A stretch of 64,000 nt of DNA. Source: Toxonevra muliebris. Its lineage: Eukaryota > Arthropoda > Insecta > Diptera > Pallopteridae. Each line of letters opens with the position of its first letter. Position 1 is the first letter of the stretch. The translations under genes and the position numbers were made by a program. Below the pieces are notes generated by a model that was given only the letters and a program-made list of their open reading frames with translations, had not been told where the DNA came from and searched no databases. The stretch covers positions 5,511,800 through 5,575,799 of the forward strand of contig OY829330.1 of assembly GCA_963691655.1 (NCBI GenBank), written 5' to 3'. Below are positions 36,117 through 47,973 of the stretch, piece by piece.

Positions 36117-36924
36117 ATCTGCTTACCTTTTGTCCAGAAAGGGTTCGGAAACTGGTTTCCTGGGCCCAGAACCTGTACTCTATTTGTCGTCTACAGCCAT
36201 CAAGACTACCATTAATGAGGGACCTGAGGGGCTTTAGACAGACAAAGACCATGTTACCTGTTATCTCGAAACGTCTAACAGACTTTCTGTTATCACTTAA
36301 CAGAAAGAGCTGCAGGCAGCTGGTGGGATTATATACAGGTCATTTCTCTTGGGCCAAACATTTGCATATGATTGGCCTGGGAGCTAGTGCCTTCTGTGCT
36401 TCCTGTGGTTTGGAGGAAGAATGTGAAGAGACAGCGGACCACTTTCTTAGTGTCTGCCCCGCTTTCTGCTAGATCAGAGTAATCATATTTGGTACTGGAG
36501 TGTTGGGAGACGAACACCTGAGCTCTTTAACACCGCAGGATCTGCTAAGATTTATTAATAAATCTGGTAGATTTAAAGAATTGCAAAAGGGAACACAGGA
36601 TATAGTACAATGGACGTAAAACTTGTCTGAGTGCTGTATACTTGAAGATTATTTCGTCATGAAGTAAGTCCGTCACATTTTAAATGAGCTAGCCCATCAC
36701 ATAACCAGCAAGTCACAATACGTTAGGATTCACCCTTAATGGTGCAATTAGGATACATGCAGATCATAATGTCCAGCAAACACAATTTTTTCTCACTTTT
36801 TTTCGCCTTTTATCAACTTTGGCGACATTTTGTAATTTATTTGTTTCCATGTCTAGTACTTTTTTCATCGTGCTTACCTCTTTTGATGAATTTTTAGATA
36901 TTTTCATTGGAAATTCGTAAAATT

Positions 36925-37227
36925 ATGAGCGATGTTAACTTTATGAACAAGCTCAGTTCTATTGAAAAACGTGCATAGAAGAGTTTTGTTGCGCTATGCG
37001 ATGGTAATCACAGAAGCGACGACTATGTCACGGTTGTTAATGAATTTTTAATTGCGTATGAAAAAATGGGCTGCAACATGGCCATAAAAATTAATTTCGC
37101 ATTTGAACTTCTTTACCTGGGCGAATTCAACGATGAACAAAGCGAATATTTACACCAAGAAATTGCCACAATTGAAAAGCTCTTCGAAGGAAAAAATAAA
37201 ACAAAAATGATTTCAGAATATTTTTGA
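36925..37227 (+). pseudogene. Repeat-type coding remnant, family not identified
   Basis: One frame of 101 codons from an ATG has a single internal TAG and ends in TGA. It contains AYEKMGCNMAIKINF and FNDEQSEYLHQEIATIEKLF. I recall an arthropod repeat-associated protein tail with a similar MGCNMSxKIHF...SDExGExFHQDI pattern, but I cannot name its superfamily. The final TGA stands where that pattern has a Trp codon, so it may also be a premature stop. Confidence 0.5.
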
Positions 37228-38208
37228 CCACTTCAATGAGAAACTGATGATGCTGAATTTAAAAAAAAAATCACCGTCAGCAAACATTTTTGAGTTGAAT
37301 GGTCAAAAATTGAATTTTTGTAAAATTTTGTTTTCATAAAAAGTTTAATAACTCAATCAATTACTTACCGATTTTTAAAAACAAATATGCGTTGTATGCA
37401 CCAAACTTTATTGAAAGTCGACTTTTACTTTCGACTTTTAATGTAAAATTATTTTAAAACTACCAATTCCATTTTCTCATTTATTTTAAATTTTACAAAA
37501 TTTTTCTAGCTGTGGATTTGTAGTACATGCATGTGCAGGTTTAAGTACTAGTAATTTTTGACAATTTGTTTTAAAATAGTGTCCCTCTTTAATCCTGTGT
37601 ATTATTATACTTCACACATTCATAGGCTATCCCATGTCAAAGGAATGAAGACGGTAGATGCATTTTGACAAGTAAGAGGAACTTTGACAATTGGGAAATC
37701 ATTTGTTTTGATACTATTCTTCTTTTTACAACAGCGTTGTATTTTCATGGTGCCATATACTCCTCAACAGAATGGCGTGCTAAATCTTTACTACTCAGTA
37801 GTATCGAAACCAAAGTAGATTTCGTCAGCACTTACATCGACCGGGTCTGTGTTTACATCTTTATCAGAAGCATGCAAAGACTTGGTGTGACTTCGGCGAA
37901 TTTTTAGTGGATTTAATCAACAAATGAGCGCATCAAAGTTGTACGAAGACAAAGTTGCTTGAGACCGATTGAAGGAGAGAAGTTTTCAGGTTTCTGGCCA
38001 ATAAAAGCACAAAAACGCGCGAGTTTGTTTTCAAAAGGGCTAAGTAGATAAAAAGTTGCACTTACTGTCCGACAGAAAACATGATGGCAGACTTACTGAT
38101 GAAGCCATTGCCAGCAAGGCGGATTCAATTAGGCAGGTGTATTGAAAAAAAGTTATTTTATTGTTTTCAAATTATTGGTAAATGTTCAGATTACACTTCT
38201 TATTGGGA
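37228..38208. other. Intronic stretch without recognised features
   Basis: Open frames up to 80 codons (37665-37907) have no motif that I recognise. No paired ends were found. Confidence 0.4.
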
Positions 38209-38600
38209 TTAAAAATCACTTTTTGACTCAAATTTTGTTAATATGAATTGGGGCGTGCCGCCCTTTCCCGGTTCGGGTTCTTGTCGCTAAAATTTTTTCA
38301 AAAAATAGTACAAATAACTAAAAAAAAAGATATGACTAAAAATTAATACATCATGCATAAATTGCACTTGTGTCGCCCAAATTAAAAGGTCAAGGTATTA
38401 TTTGTATTCAAATCATACTTAAAAAAAGTAAAAAATTCGCGCGAAAAAGAACCAAAATAGTGCGTCATGTATCCATTTAGTTTCTTTTATTTGTTATTTT
38501 ACTATTTATTTAATACATTTTAATGCCAAAAATCCGTTTTTCGGGAAGGGCCTGCCCTCCCTAATTCAAATAAACAAAATTTGGGTCAAAAAAGTGATTT
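38209..38600. repeat. Imperfect inverted repeat, arms about 60 bases
   Basis: 38209-38269 and 38541-38600 pair, with shared AAAAATCACTTTTTGA / TCAAAAAAGTGATTTTT and a GC-rich inner part (GCCGCCCTTTCCCGG / CGGGAAGGGCCTGCC). The 270-base loop is AT-rich. It may be a foldback-type insertion. No duplication seen. Confidence 0.65.
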
Positions 38601-40009
38601 TTAAAAAAATTCTCTCAAGTGTGTTCTGAAAAATTCCAAATAATTTTACTGCATTGAATAAAGACACTAGTTTGTTTAATATAACCTTTCATTACTACAA
38701 CTTTCTTACACTGATTTTTTTAACATTACATTTTTTCGTCACAGAGTGACTCATACATTACATATGAAAGTTAATTACTTAATATTTTTGAAAAAGGACC
38801 AATTCAGAAAAAAAAGGACCAGCGGACCAAACGAAAATAAAAGGACCACTTTTGGTCCAAAAGGACCAAAGTGGCAACCGTGCTTTTTACATTATTTATT
38901 AACTCTTAACATGTTCAAGTTATTTAAAGAAAATGAATTAAATAACATTATTTATATTTTTATTGTAAAGAAAATTTATAATTTAGTATTAATACAATAA
39001 TCTACTATTAACTATCTTTTTTGTACCCATTTCAAAAAATGCGCATCTAAAATGTTCCTTTTAATTGTAAAAAATTCAAAAAGGTTACTGTTTGAAAAAA
39101 TGGATCGACGTCTAAATACTTCTACTATGGACTATCCCATTCACTTGAACAAAATTAACATACGAAGACGAATAATAAATGTCAAATAATACCGCCGGAA
39201 TAAATAAAAAGACGATGAACGAAAAAATGGAAGGGGTGGGAGGGAAGAAGGGGTCCGGAGCTTGCACTAAGGTCATATAAGCTGTATGCCATTTAAAACA
39301 AACCATTTACTTTAAATTACTTATTTTATATTCTATTCAATAAAAATAATAGGTGGAACATGTGTTCTATAAGGCTGCCTATAAATCTGGAAAATAAATT
39401 TTACAAGAACCCTATTTTGAACAGCACTTCTACAAAACCAATGTATTTCTAAAAATCTGATTTTGACTCGCACGCAACGGCTCATATATTGTAAATAAAT
39501 TCATATCAAAATTCTCTTGTTCCGTTTTTTTTATTCCATGCAACAAAAATTCGAAAAAGTCGATTAATCAATTTTTGATCAATTCAAAAGTCGTAAATCG
39601 ATTTTTCTTTTCAGTTGCAAATCCCTAGTTTCTTTATGAAAAGTGTGTAGAAACATCGCCAAAGTTGAGGAAAGGCAAAAAAGTGAAAAAATTGTGTTTT
39701 CTGGACAAATACATACAAATTTCTCAAGTTTTCTTAAATAAAATAAAAATCATTCGAAAGGTCTAAGTTTTCTTTTTTTCTAAAACTGGTAAGAAACTGA
39801 AAATCTGTTGATAATCAAATAAGTTACAGTTTTATAAGTGCGCAAAAGTACGCAAAACCAGGTTTTTAACGGTAAATCAAGATTTTGGGGATGTTTGGCA
39901 AATTTCACATACAGACTCTTGTTTTACTCGACAAGACCTACAATAAAAATAGTATCACTTCCCAGGTATTTTTTTACTGCCGCACCGTGTTATTTATTTT
40001 TATTATGTA
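38601..40009. other. Intronic stretch with GGACC-rich patch
   Basis: 38793-38880 holds five or more GGACCA / TGGTCC motifs, ending GTGGCAACCGTG, which resembles a hAT end. I could not find a partner end. Otherwise nothing is recognised. Confidence 0.4.
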
Positions 40010-40651
40010 TAACGTAAAGTGCCCTATCTGCCGACACTTCCTAAGTCTGGACACTTTAAATTTTAGCGAATATCTTTTCGAAAACGTAAATAAGAATCCT
40101 GCGACTTTTTTCAGTGTGTAGCGGCATTTCTTGTGCTTAAATTGCCATTAACGCATTAAGGCTTCATTTTATGTGCTTAGCTAGTGAAAACAATTCGTGG
40201 TGTAAAGTCATATTTGACGATATTTTAAGGTAAAATCCTTAAATTTGTGTTTTTAGTTTTTTAATTTTAGAAAAGAAACAGGAATTTTTATGGTAAATAT
40301 CTTACTTTTTTCCAGAGTATTTATTTATTAGCCATAACAAAATGCAAAAGCTAATTGAAATTAATGTTTTGTTTTTATTTGAAATAAGAAATTATGGTGT
40401 CTGGAATTAGGGAAACAGCAATACAAGCATTGCCCTAAGTCCGGACACTGTTTGCGGTGTAATTTTTAAGTTGCAAAAAATTAGATTAATAAAAAGAGAT
40501 TTTACTAAATGTGTATTTATTTAAATATATGTTAGCAGAATGACCTCTGGCTCGTCCTAGGGAAAGGTATTTACTTTTTCTTTACTTTTTCTAGAATCTT
40601 TGCTAGAAATACAGAAAATTTTGTCATATATTAAACGTTTTATTTCTAATT

Positions 40652-41630
40652 TTTGATGTGTAAACATTTTAGCTCACGGTATGGGCAAAATTTCAAATGT
40701 GACTGCTACTCTAAACAACAAAGAGAAGAGAGAAGATAAGAAGAGAGGGAGAAATTAAAATACGACCGGAGTTTGTTTGTTTATGTTTCGATCAATTTAC
40801 TCACGCATATATGAACATACGAAAACAAAATGTGTGTGTACATTTATTCGTGGCAGAATTATTTGTTGGTGTTAAACGTGTGGAGATCGACTATACCATA
40901 CAAGCAGAGAAGTCGCCGTAGCAAACACAGGCGTTTGATAGGTTTCGCATTCGGTTAGTTAGATTGGATTAAAATTAAATATTTTTTAAAATTAAATATT
41001 TTTTAAAATATAAAAACAATACAAAATGATAATTAATAAGGAATCTAGGTTTCAATAAATGTATAAACAAAATGAGATGATAATGATAGCAAACCACGGC
41101 ATTGTAAAAATTTTGCTTTGTGCATTAACCTTAGAAAGGCAACACTTTTTTATCTATGCAAATAGCAAATATGTTAAACAGAAAAAATCAAACTTATTTA
41201 TTATAATTTTTACATCTAATAAAATTTAAAATCAACAGGAACAAAAACTTAAAGCGCGGAAAAAAAGATGCAATAACAGCTGCGTTATATGCGAACATAT
41301 CGTGCTCGACGCATTGAGTAAAAGAAAAATAATGCAACTATGATTTGGAGCAATTGCAAAATATTTTTGCTATCACAACAACAAATATATGCGATATGGA
41401 ATAAAAATTTGCATTTGCAATGATGTAAGACCATTTGCAATTTATAGTGAATTGTGCTATTATATATAAAAGATAATGATATCTAATAAATTTTTAAGTT
41501 TGTAAAAGAATTGTTTTAATTTGAATTATTTACCTACCATATAGATTATACTTAAAATCCCTATATATGGCTATATATATGTAATCTTATGTATATGGCA
41601 TTCAGTTGGTTTAACTGTTTACACATCAAA
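40652..41630 (+). repeat. Family E copy 1, internally shortened
   Basis: TTTGATGTGTAAACA at 40652-40666 and TGTTTACACATCAAA at 41616-41630 are perfect 15-base inverted ends. Compared with E2 it lacks about 80 bases near the start and the segment equivalent to 43067-43275. Confidence 0.85.
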
Positions 41631-42090
41631 TATCTTGCGTGCCTTGCACGCATCCATTGTTTTTGATGTGTAAACATTTTAGCTCACGGTATGGGCAAAA
41701 TTTCAAATGTGTAAAATGTAACAATAACTGTATCGTAAGATGTAAGATAACTGTAACGTCCAGTTCCCTTCTCGCTCGCACTACTGCGCGGCATGACTGT
41801 GCTACTCTAAACAACAAAGAGAAGAGAGAAGAGAAGAAGAGAGGGAGAAATTAAAATACGAGCGTAGTTTGTTTGTTTATGTTTCGATCAATTTACTCAC
41901 ACATACAAACGAAACATACGAAAACAAAATGTGTGTGTATATTTATTCGTGGCAGAATTATTTGTTGGTGTTAAACGTGTGGAGATCGACTACACCATAC
42001 AAGCAGAGAAGTCGACGTAGCAAACACAGGCGTTTGATAGGTTTTGCATTCGGTTAGTTAGATTGGATTAAATTTAAATATTTTTTTAAA

Positions 42091-42863
42091 TCCCAATATG
42101 CATTGAAAATTTATTTCTTCAATGTTGGAGAAAAGCTTAGTTCTCAAATTGATTTCCAATGTATTTCTCAATTTAAGTTCAAACATTTTTGCTCCTTGTT
42201 GACTTTCTACTTGACATCAAGTTGAGAATCAACATTTTTTTCAATGTTTGAGAAATATTATAATTCTCAATTAGATATCAAACAATTTTCTCCACTTGAA
42301 ACCAAACATTTTTTCCAACGCTTGATATCAACTTGAATACGATTTGAGTTAAATTTGAGATATTATTTACAATATTTTATAAGTATACTCGTATGGCAAT
42401 ACTGTTGATTTCTCACAGATTCTCACAGAAATTTAATTTGTGGAAAACATTTTCTGTAAATTCAATTCAATTTTGAAAAATAAATATAAAAAACTGAGTG
42501 AAAGTGAAAAAAATTCGAAATAAAAGTGAGGTGAAAATGAATTAAAGGGAAATATATGCTTTACATAATGTATATTTTGTACATAATTATAATTCAATTT
42601 GGGGGATGCGTAAGAGCAAAAAAGTGAAAAGTGAGGTTTGACAGGTTGGAGAAATTCCTTTGATATCAAGTTGGGAATCATAAATTTTTCAATTTGATAA
42701 CTAAGAAAATCACCATATAAAAAATATGACTTTTAAGTTAAGAAGACTATAATAGGACCATTGAGGTGCATTTGAGAATTAACGATTAACGTTGGAGATT
42801 TGAGAAAGGTATTTGACCTCAAATCTACCTCAAGTTGATATCAAACAATAATATATATTGGGA
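42091..42863. mobile_element. 0.77-kb insertion with TCAAGTTGA-rich interior
   Basis: The ends are TCCCAATAT and ATATTGGGA. Sequence on either side joins to match copy E1 (TTTTTAAA|TATAAAAACAATAC), which shows the empty site. The inside has many variants of CAACTTGA / TCAAGTTG with TTGATATCAA, in both orientations. No coding region. The superfamily and target duplication are unresolved. Confidence 0.75.
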
Positions 42864-42985
42864 TATAAAAACAATACCTACAAAATGATAAGTAATAAGT
42901 AATCTAGGTTTCAATAAATGTATAAACAAAATGTAGTGATAATGATAGCAAACCACGGCATTATAAAAATTTTGCTTTATACATT

Positions 42986-43166
42986 AACCTTAGAAAGGCA
43001 ACACTTTTTTTATCTATGTAAATAGCAAAATTGTTAAACAGAAAAAATCAAATTTATTTATTATAAAATCACTTATTTACTTCAATAAAAATACATTGTT
43101 TCTTTCTTTGCGGTGCTTTAAAAAAGTAGTGGGGGACTGGTCACCCTTGGTTGCCTTTCTAAGGTT
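42986..43166. repeat. 181-base segment bounded by perfect 17-base inverted repeats
   Basis: AACCTTAGAAAGGCAAC (42986) and GTTGCCTTTCTAAGGTT (ending 43166). The equivalent in copy 3 is 31182-31362. It may be an older MITE fixed inside family E or a structural part of it. Confidence 0.75.
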
Positions 43167-43789
43167 GAATGCGGAAAGAACTTATTGTCGCCTGTGAATT
43201 GATTTATGTGTGTATAAATTTATATACCTATACGCGAAATCAATTCTCAGGCGACGTTATATACAATTTTCACATATAATAAAATTTCAAATCGAAGAAG
43301 AAAGGAAGAAAAACTTAAAACGCGGAAAAAAAGATGCAATTACAGCTGCGTATATGCGAACATATCGCGCCCGATGCATTGAGTAAAAGAAAAATAATGC
43401 AACTACGATTTGGTGCAATTGCAAAATATTTTTGCTATCACAACAACAAATATATGCGATATGGAATAAAAATTTGCATTTGCAATGATGCAACACCATT
43501 TGCAATTTATAGTGCAATTGGGCAATTATATATAAAAGATAATGATATCTAATAAATTTTTAAGTTTATAAAAGACTTGTTTTAATTTGAATTATTTACC
43601 TAGCATTTACATTATACATAAAATCCCTATATATGGCTATACATATGTGAGCTTATGTATATGGCATTCAGTTGGCTTAACTGTTTACACATCAAATATC
43701 TTGCGTGCCTTGCACACATCCATTGTTTTTTTATATTACCTACTTACAAAAACTTTTTTTAATTTGACTTAACGCTGGTTAGTGTGCAG

Positions 43790-44855
43790 CAAGGCCGTAT
43801 TTAGGGGGGGTTTTGGGGTTCTGACCCTCCCCCCTCCCCCCCCGAAATGTGGAAACTTTATTCTAATTTTTGAGATTAATTGCCAATGGATGGAAAAAAA
43901 GTCAAAATAAAATCTATTTAACGATATTTTTTACTTCCATCGGCTTGTTTTTTACTAAAAAGTCAAATATAAAAAATAAATTTGAAATCTTAGTTACACT
44001 ATGCGATCAAATGCGATTTGTTTTCTTCGACATGAGGTTTGACTACGGATTCAAAAAGAGAAGGTGATACTGAGCACCCCTGCATTCATAGTTTTTCTGG
44101 GTCAGTAACTGTTTTTTATTTAAGTTTTCGTCCTGAATCAGTTTGAAAGTTTAAAAATTAATAAAAATAGAAAAAATTATCGGATCCTTGTAAAATAAGA
44201 CTTGCTTGAACCCAATTTTTTTCCTAAAACGTGACGTGATGGGAAGTTTTTGACCTCAGATTCGTGTTCAACGAGAAAAGTTCTTTCGCAAAAACTCCAT
44301 CTTATTAGCAAAACCCATCTTAAAATTAATTTTTTACCGCATTATTGCTCAAAGCACCACGACTAGAAAGATCACTTTCAATGCTGTGACTTCACGAATT
44401 TTGGGAATATAAGCCAACCTCATCCGGGTTCCTTATCATTTATAATGGCTAAAATTCCCAATGATGATCATTTGAAAAAAATGAGCCTCTACAATTTTTG
44501 GTAATTTTTTTGAGGTTGGGTTCATCATCAGTAGTGGGAAGTCAATGAGTTAATGAAATTATGTCCCTCACTATAAAAAAAATGCACTAGAATGCACATT
44601 GAAAAATATTTATTTGAAAAAAATTAATTTGATTATTCTGGGAATTTTTTGTCACTTTTGGCCATTTTTTTGAGGTTAAGATTAAAAAAAATCGGAAAAT
44701 TTTTCCTAAAATTTTAATTTTATAGGGCCCATCAAATGTATCATTGATTTAATTTATTGTATTTAAAAATCAGTTTGATAAAAATTATTTATGAATATTT
44801 TCTTCGAATGAAAACCCCCCCTCCCCCCCGAAAAAAATTTCTGACTACGGCCCTG
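43790..44855. mobile_element. Non-autonomous hAT D1, exact 8-bp duplication
   Basis: GTGTGCAG at 43782-43789 and 44856-44863. The ends are CAAGGCCGTATTTAGG and, on the other strand, CAGGGCCGTAGTCAG. G- and C-runs stand just inside each end. 1066 bases; a second copy, inverted, is at 57339-58374. No transposase frame. Confidence 0.93.
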
Positions 44856-45676
44856 GTGTGCAGGACTCTTGTTGCAACGACCAAATCAACCAAAAGTATA
44901 TTCATGTAAATTACTCTAAAAGAAGTTATTTCTTATATCTGCAGACCAAATAATATAAGATCGTTAAAAATATGATTTTAAAAAATACTTTTGATAGTTT
45001 CACGTATTTATTTGATTTGTTTTTCAGTTACCCCACCCAATTTTATCTAAATAATATTTATGTAAAGTACTAAATCAGTAATCCTTTTTTATTTTTTTTG
45101 AATGGATTCACTTTATTTTTTAGCTTTTTATTTTTTAAATTATTATTTTTTTGTATTATAAATGAATAAACTGAGTAAAAAGAAAACAAGCAAATAGTAT
45201 ACTATATAAGTAAGATTAAAACAAAAATATTTAAATATTCTACATTATTTGGTTACAGAAATATTACTTAATAATTTTTCTTTTAATTTCTGTTAAAAAA
45301 TCATTAATCCGGATTAAGGCAACTGAGTGTCCGGACTTAGAAAAAACTGTTTTTGGTGTCCGGACTTAGGGCATTTTTAGCGTTTTCCATTACAGCACTT
45401 TTAAAATAATTTATAAATAATACTATTGAAAAAATATTCGAAAATTTAGTTTATTTCTGTTCATTGATATATTTCAGTTCGATTAGTGCTTTTATTTCGA
45501 AGATTTACTGTATCATCAGCTTAGTTCATTAAAAAAAATGGTTTGGCCTTAGCTGTTCGAAGATAGGGCAGTTTACGTTACATAAAATATATAAATATAA
45601 TGAGAAGTTAATATAAAAAACACAACATGTTATAAACATACAAATATTTATATGTACCTACATTCGTATGTTTATA

Positions 45677-46964
45677 CAGGGTGACAATTGTAAAGTGACG
45701 CAAGTTTAATACTCTGCAGCAAGCTTTCCCATTTACCGTTACTTTAATTTAAAAAGCAAATTCATTCATCATTGGCTTTGCTTTTAATTTCATTTGAATT
45801 TTTGTTATTACATTTTGAAATTTCCATAAAAATGGACAATGAAAATATTCGTCGTGAAATTATGAAATTTCATTTGGCAAATTATAGTAGCCGTCAAATT
45901 GCAAAGGCTTTAAATTTGTCAAGTCGTACGGTAGACCGAGCTATTATTCGATATAATGAAACTGGGGGTTTTGGAGAAAGAGACCGGGGAAAATTTTCAA
46001 CAGTTGCCACTACTGGTTTAACAGAAAAAATTCGTAAACGAGTCAAGCGAAATCCAAGGCGCTCATTGAGAAAAATCGCTAAGGAAGTGGGAGTAAACCG
46101 TGAAACATTGCGAATCATTGCAAAATCAAAGCTTAATCTTAAGACGTACAAGCTCCGAAAAGCTCAAGATCTGACACAAAAAAAGAAAGATTTGCGACTG
46201 CAAAGATGCAAGGCGTTGCTACGCTCCTCCGTGTTAAAAAATGTTGAAAATATCTTGTTTACAGATGAAATAATTTTCACGGTTGAACAACATTTCAATG
46301 CGCAAAATGACCGAATGTGGCTAATATCATCATCGCAACAAAATAGGACTGCTGCCCTAGTTCAAAAGCCAGCTTCCGTTATGGTATGGGCTGGAGTTTC
46401 CGCTAATGCCAGAACCCCTCTAATATTCGTTGAAGAGGGTGTTAAAATTGACCAGGTTGTTTATCGGAGCATTTTAAATGAACATGTTCTTCCCTGGGCC
46501 CAAGATACATTTGGAAATGAAAACTGGACTTTCCAGCAAGATTCTGCACCTTCCCACATGGCAAAATTAACGCAAACATGGATAAAAGACAATTTTTCTG
46601 GATTCATAACATCTCAAGAATGGCCACCATACTCCCCAGACTTGAATCCAATGGACTACTCTATTTGGAGTATTTTAGAGAGTAAGGCTTGTGCATCTCA
46701 ACACCACAGTCTGGAGTAACTGACAAATTCATTAGAGAAAGCCTGGACTGAAATTGATCAGGAAGTCCTGCGGCGAACAGTCCTACGATTTCCGGATCGA
46801 TTGAAGGCATGTGTGCAGGCTAAAGGAGGTTATATTGAATGAGGTGGGGTTCAAATGAATGCTTATATATTCAGCAATGTTAACACTTAATTGTACTTAA
46901 TGGAAGTACGTCCTTTTGAAAATAACTGCTGAAATGTGTGCGTCACTTTACGATTTTCACCCTG
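45677..46964 (+). mobile_element. Full-length maT-like Tc1/mariner element (1288 bp)
   Basis: The ends are CAGGGTGACAATTGTAAAGT and, on the other strand, CAGGGTGAAAATCGTAAAGT (18 of 20 match), extending further into GACGCA. TA flanks both sides (45675-45676; 46965-46966). The single gene covers most of the interior. This is the best preserved autonomous-type element of the window. Confidence 0.93.
45832..46842 (+). pseudogene. maT-like (DD37D) transposase, one premature stop
   Basis: From ATG at 45832 the frame runs 336 residues to TGA at 46840-46842, with a single in-frame TAA at 46717-46719. Order: helix-turn-helix 1 (SSRQIAKALNLSSRTVDRAI, about residues 22-41), a linker with RDRGKFS, helix-turn-helix 2 (SLRKIAKEVGVNRETLRII), then the catalytic domain. 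The first Asp is in ILFTDEIIFTV, the second in FQQDSAPSH and the third in DLNPMDYSIW. The last two are 37 residues apart, as in maT elements. The stop removes the last ~41 residues, beyond the catalytic residues, so a truncated protein of 295 residues could be made. An upstream in-frame ATG at 45772 exists, but 45832 fits the family start better. Confidence 0.9.
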
Positions 46965-47217
46965 TATGTACATACAGATATATTTTAATATTTTATGTAT
47001 GCTTATAAAGCATAAATATAAATATGTTTGTATTTAATCTTATCGCGTATAGTCAATTCTTTCGTGCCATAAACATAAAGAGTAAACTTACTGAAGTACA
47101 ACGCTACAGCTTGTTTTATTTCCTCGGGACCCGCTTGGTGGTCGCACAGAATAGCAATACCTTGTGGTTGGTCCCTGTTTTTGTCAATTGTATTTTACGC
47201 ATGCATCCATTTCTCAT
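46965..47217. other. Spacer between the maT-like element and Harbinger H2
   Basis: AT-rich. It should include the 3' end of H2, but I could not find a terminal repeat partner. Confidence 0.4.
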
Positions 47218-47630
47218 TCATGATGTCATTTGACTCATTTCGAAAATTGTGCAAAGCGACGCAAGCCTTATAATTTTTCGGGCATTGTCCACATTGTTAT
47301 CTATGCCTTTGCCAATTCGCCGGAAACGATCCTTTAAATGCCCGAAAGCATTTTCCACTACTCGTCGGCATTTCGACAAAGTATAGTTAAATTCTTTCTG
47401 CTTCCTAGTTTTTTCAACGCAGAAGGGAAATGGCTTCATTAAATTCGAGGAAAATCTAAATGCCGAATCTTCCAATATTACTATGGGAGATTCGGCATTC
47501 GAAATCTTTCTTACTACAGTCGGACAACAAATTACAACGACTAAGTTCAGTTTTCAATTTTGAGCTTTCGTACACAGCAGAATCATTACATCTTCCGGGA
47601 GCTCCAACATTTATATACATGAACCGATAT
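47218..47630 (-). pseudogene. PIF-Harbinger H2 transposase, last exon
   Basis: It opens after TTTTTTTAAG (acceptor at 47631-47632) with YRFMYINVGAPGRCNDSAVY, which holds the second catalytic Asp. After a frameshift near 47480 come EDSAFRFSSNLMKPFPF and RRVVENAFGHLKDRFRR, which holds the catalytic Glu. It ends at a stop at 47218-47220. Joined to the exon at 51601 the reading is LVDAR|YRFMYI, a normal Harbinger sequence. Confidence 0.85.
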
Positions 47631-47973
47631 CTTAAAAAAAGATATTTCAATTCAATTCAATGTTTATTTTACTTCTGCTTCAAAACTCTTTGAGTTGTAA
47701 CAGAAGGATCTTTAGTTTCTTTACAAATTTTTTCTTATATCTAAGAAGAAAGATTACATAAATAAATGGAATAAAGGTATAGAAAAACAAACAATTAGTA
47801 TCCCCTACGTACATAAATTACAATTTAAAATAATACTAATATTAAAATGCTATTTTTACTCATTTATGACGAAAGATCTAAGCCTTAAGCTACCAAGTAT
47901 AAAGTTATATAATAATTTTATTGCTGGTGGATCAGTACAGTTTAAGATAAGTGCCTTGTTTGCTCCAAAAAAG

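Larger units (their letters stand above)
34930..36640 (+). mobile_element. LINE copy L2, 5'-truncated
   Basis: Same family as L1. It starts within the reverse transcriptase and runs to the shared 3' end (CTGTATACTTGAAG, about 36635). Order: catalytic reverse transcriptase block, thumb, RNase H, Cys-rich tail (CASCGLEEECEETADHFLSV, about 36397-36456). It is missing about 60-80 bases of the RNase H region that L1 keeps. Confidence 0.85.
41662..43696 (+). repeat. Family E copy 2, longest copy
   Basis: Perfect inverted ends at 41662-41676 and 43682-43696. It follows copy 1 after a 31-base spacer (TATCTTGCGTGCCTTGCACG...), and the same spacer sequence recurs after its own end at 43697. This makes the pair a tandem array. 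Less the insert at 42091-42863 it is about 1.26 kb. No transposase. Confidence 0.85.
40010..45580. mobile_element. Element B of the CTAAGTCCGGACAC family, carrying other elements
   Basis: The ends are TAACGTAAAGTGCCC (40010) and, on the other strand, TAACGTAAACTGCCC (ending 45580). Outer parts match element A (8509-10139) in inverted order: 40010-40640 with 10139-9650, and 45022-45580 with 9130-8509. Between them are two family E copies, an 0.8-kb insertion and a hAT. The core has no coding sequence. Confidence 0.78.

Noticed and set aside
38793..38888. hAT end GTGGCAACCGTG with flank CTTTTTAC repeated at 37725
   Set aside because: The sequence next to the 37725 copy (AACAGCGTTG) does not match the complement of the proposed end, so the 8-base match is probably chance in AT-rich DNA.
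41662..43696. Family E as an LTR retroelement
   Set aside because: The ends are inverted, not direct, repeats, and no polypurine tract or coding region is present.
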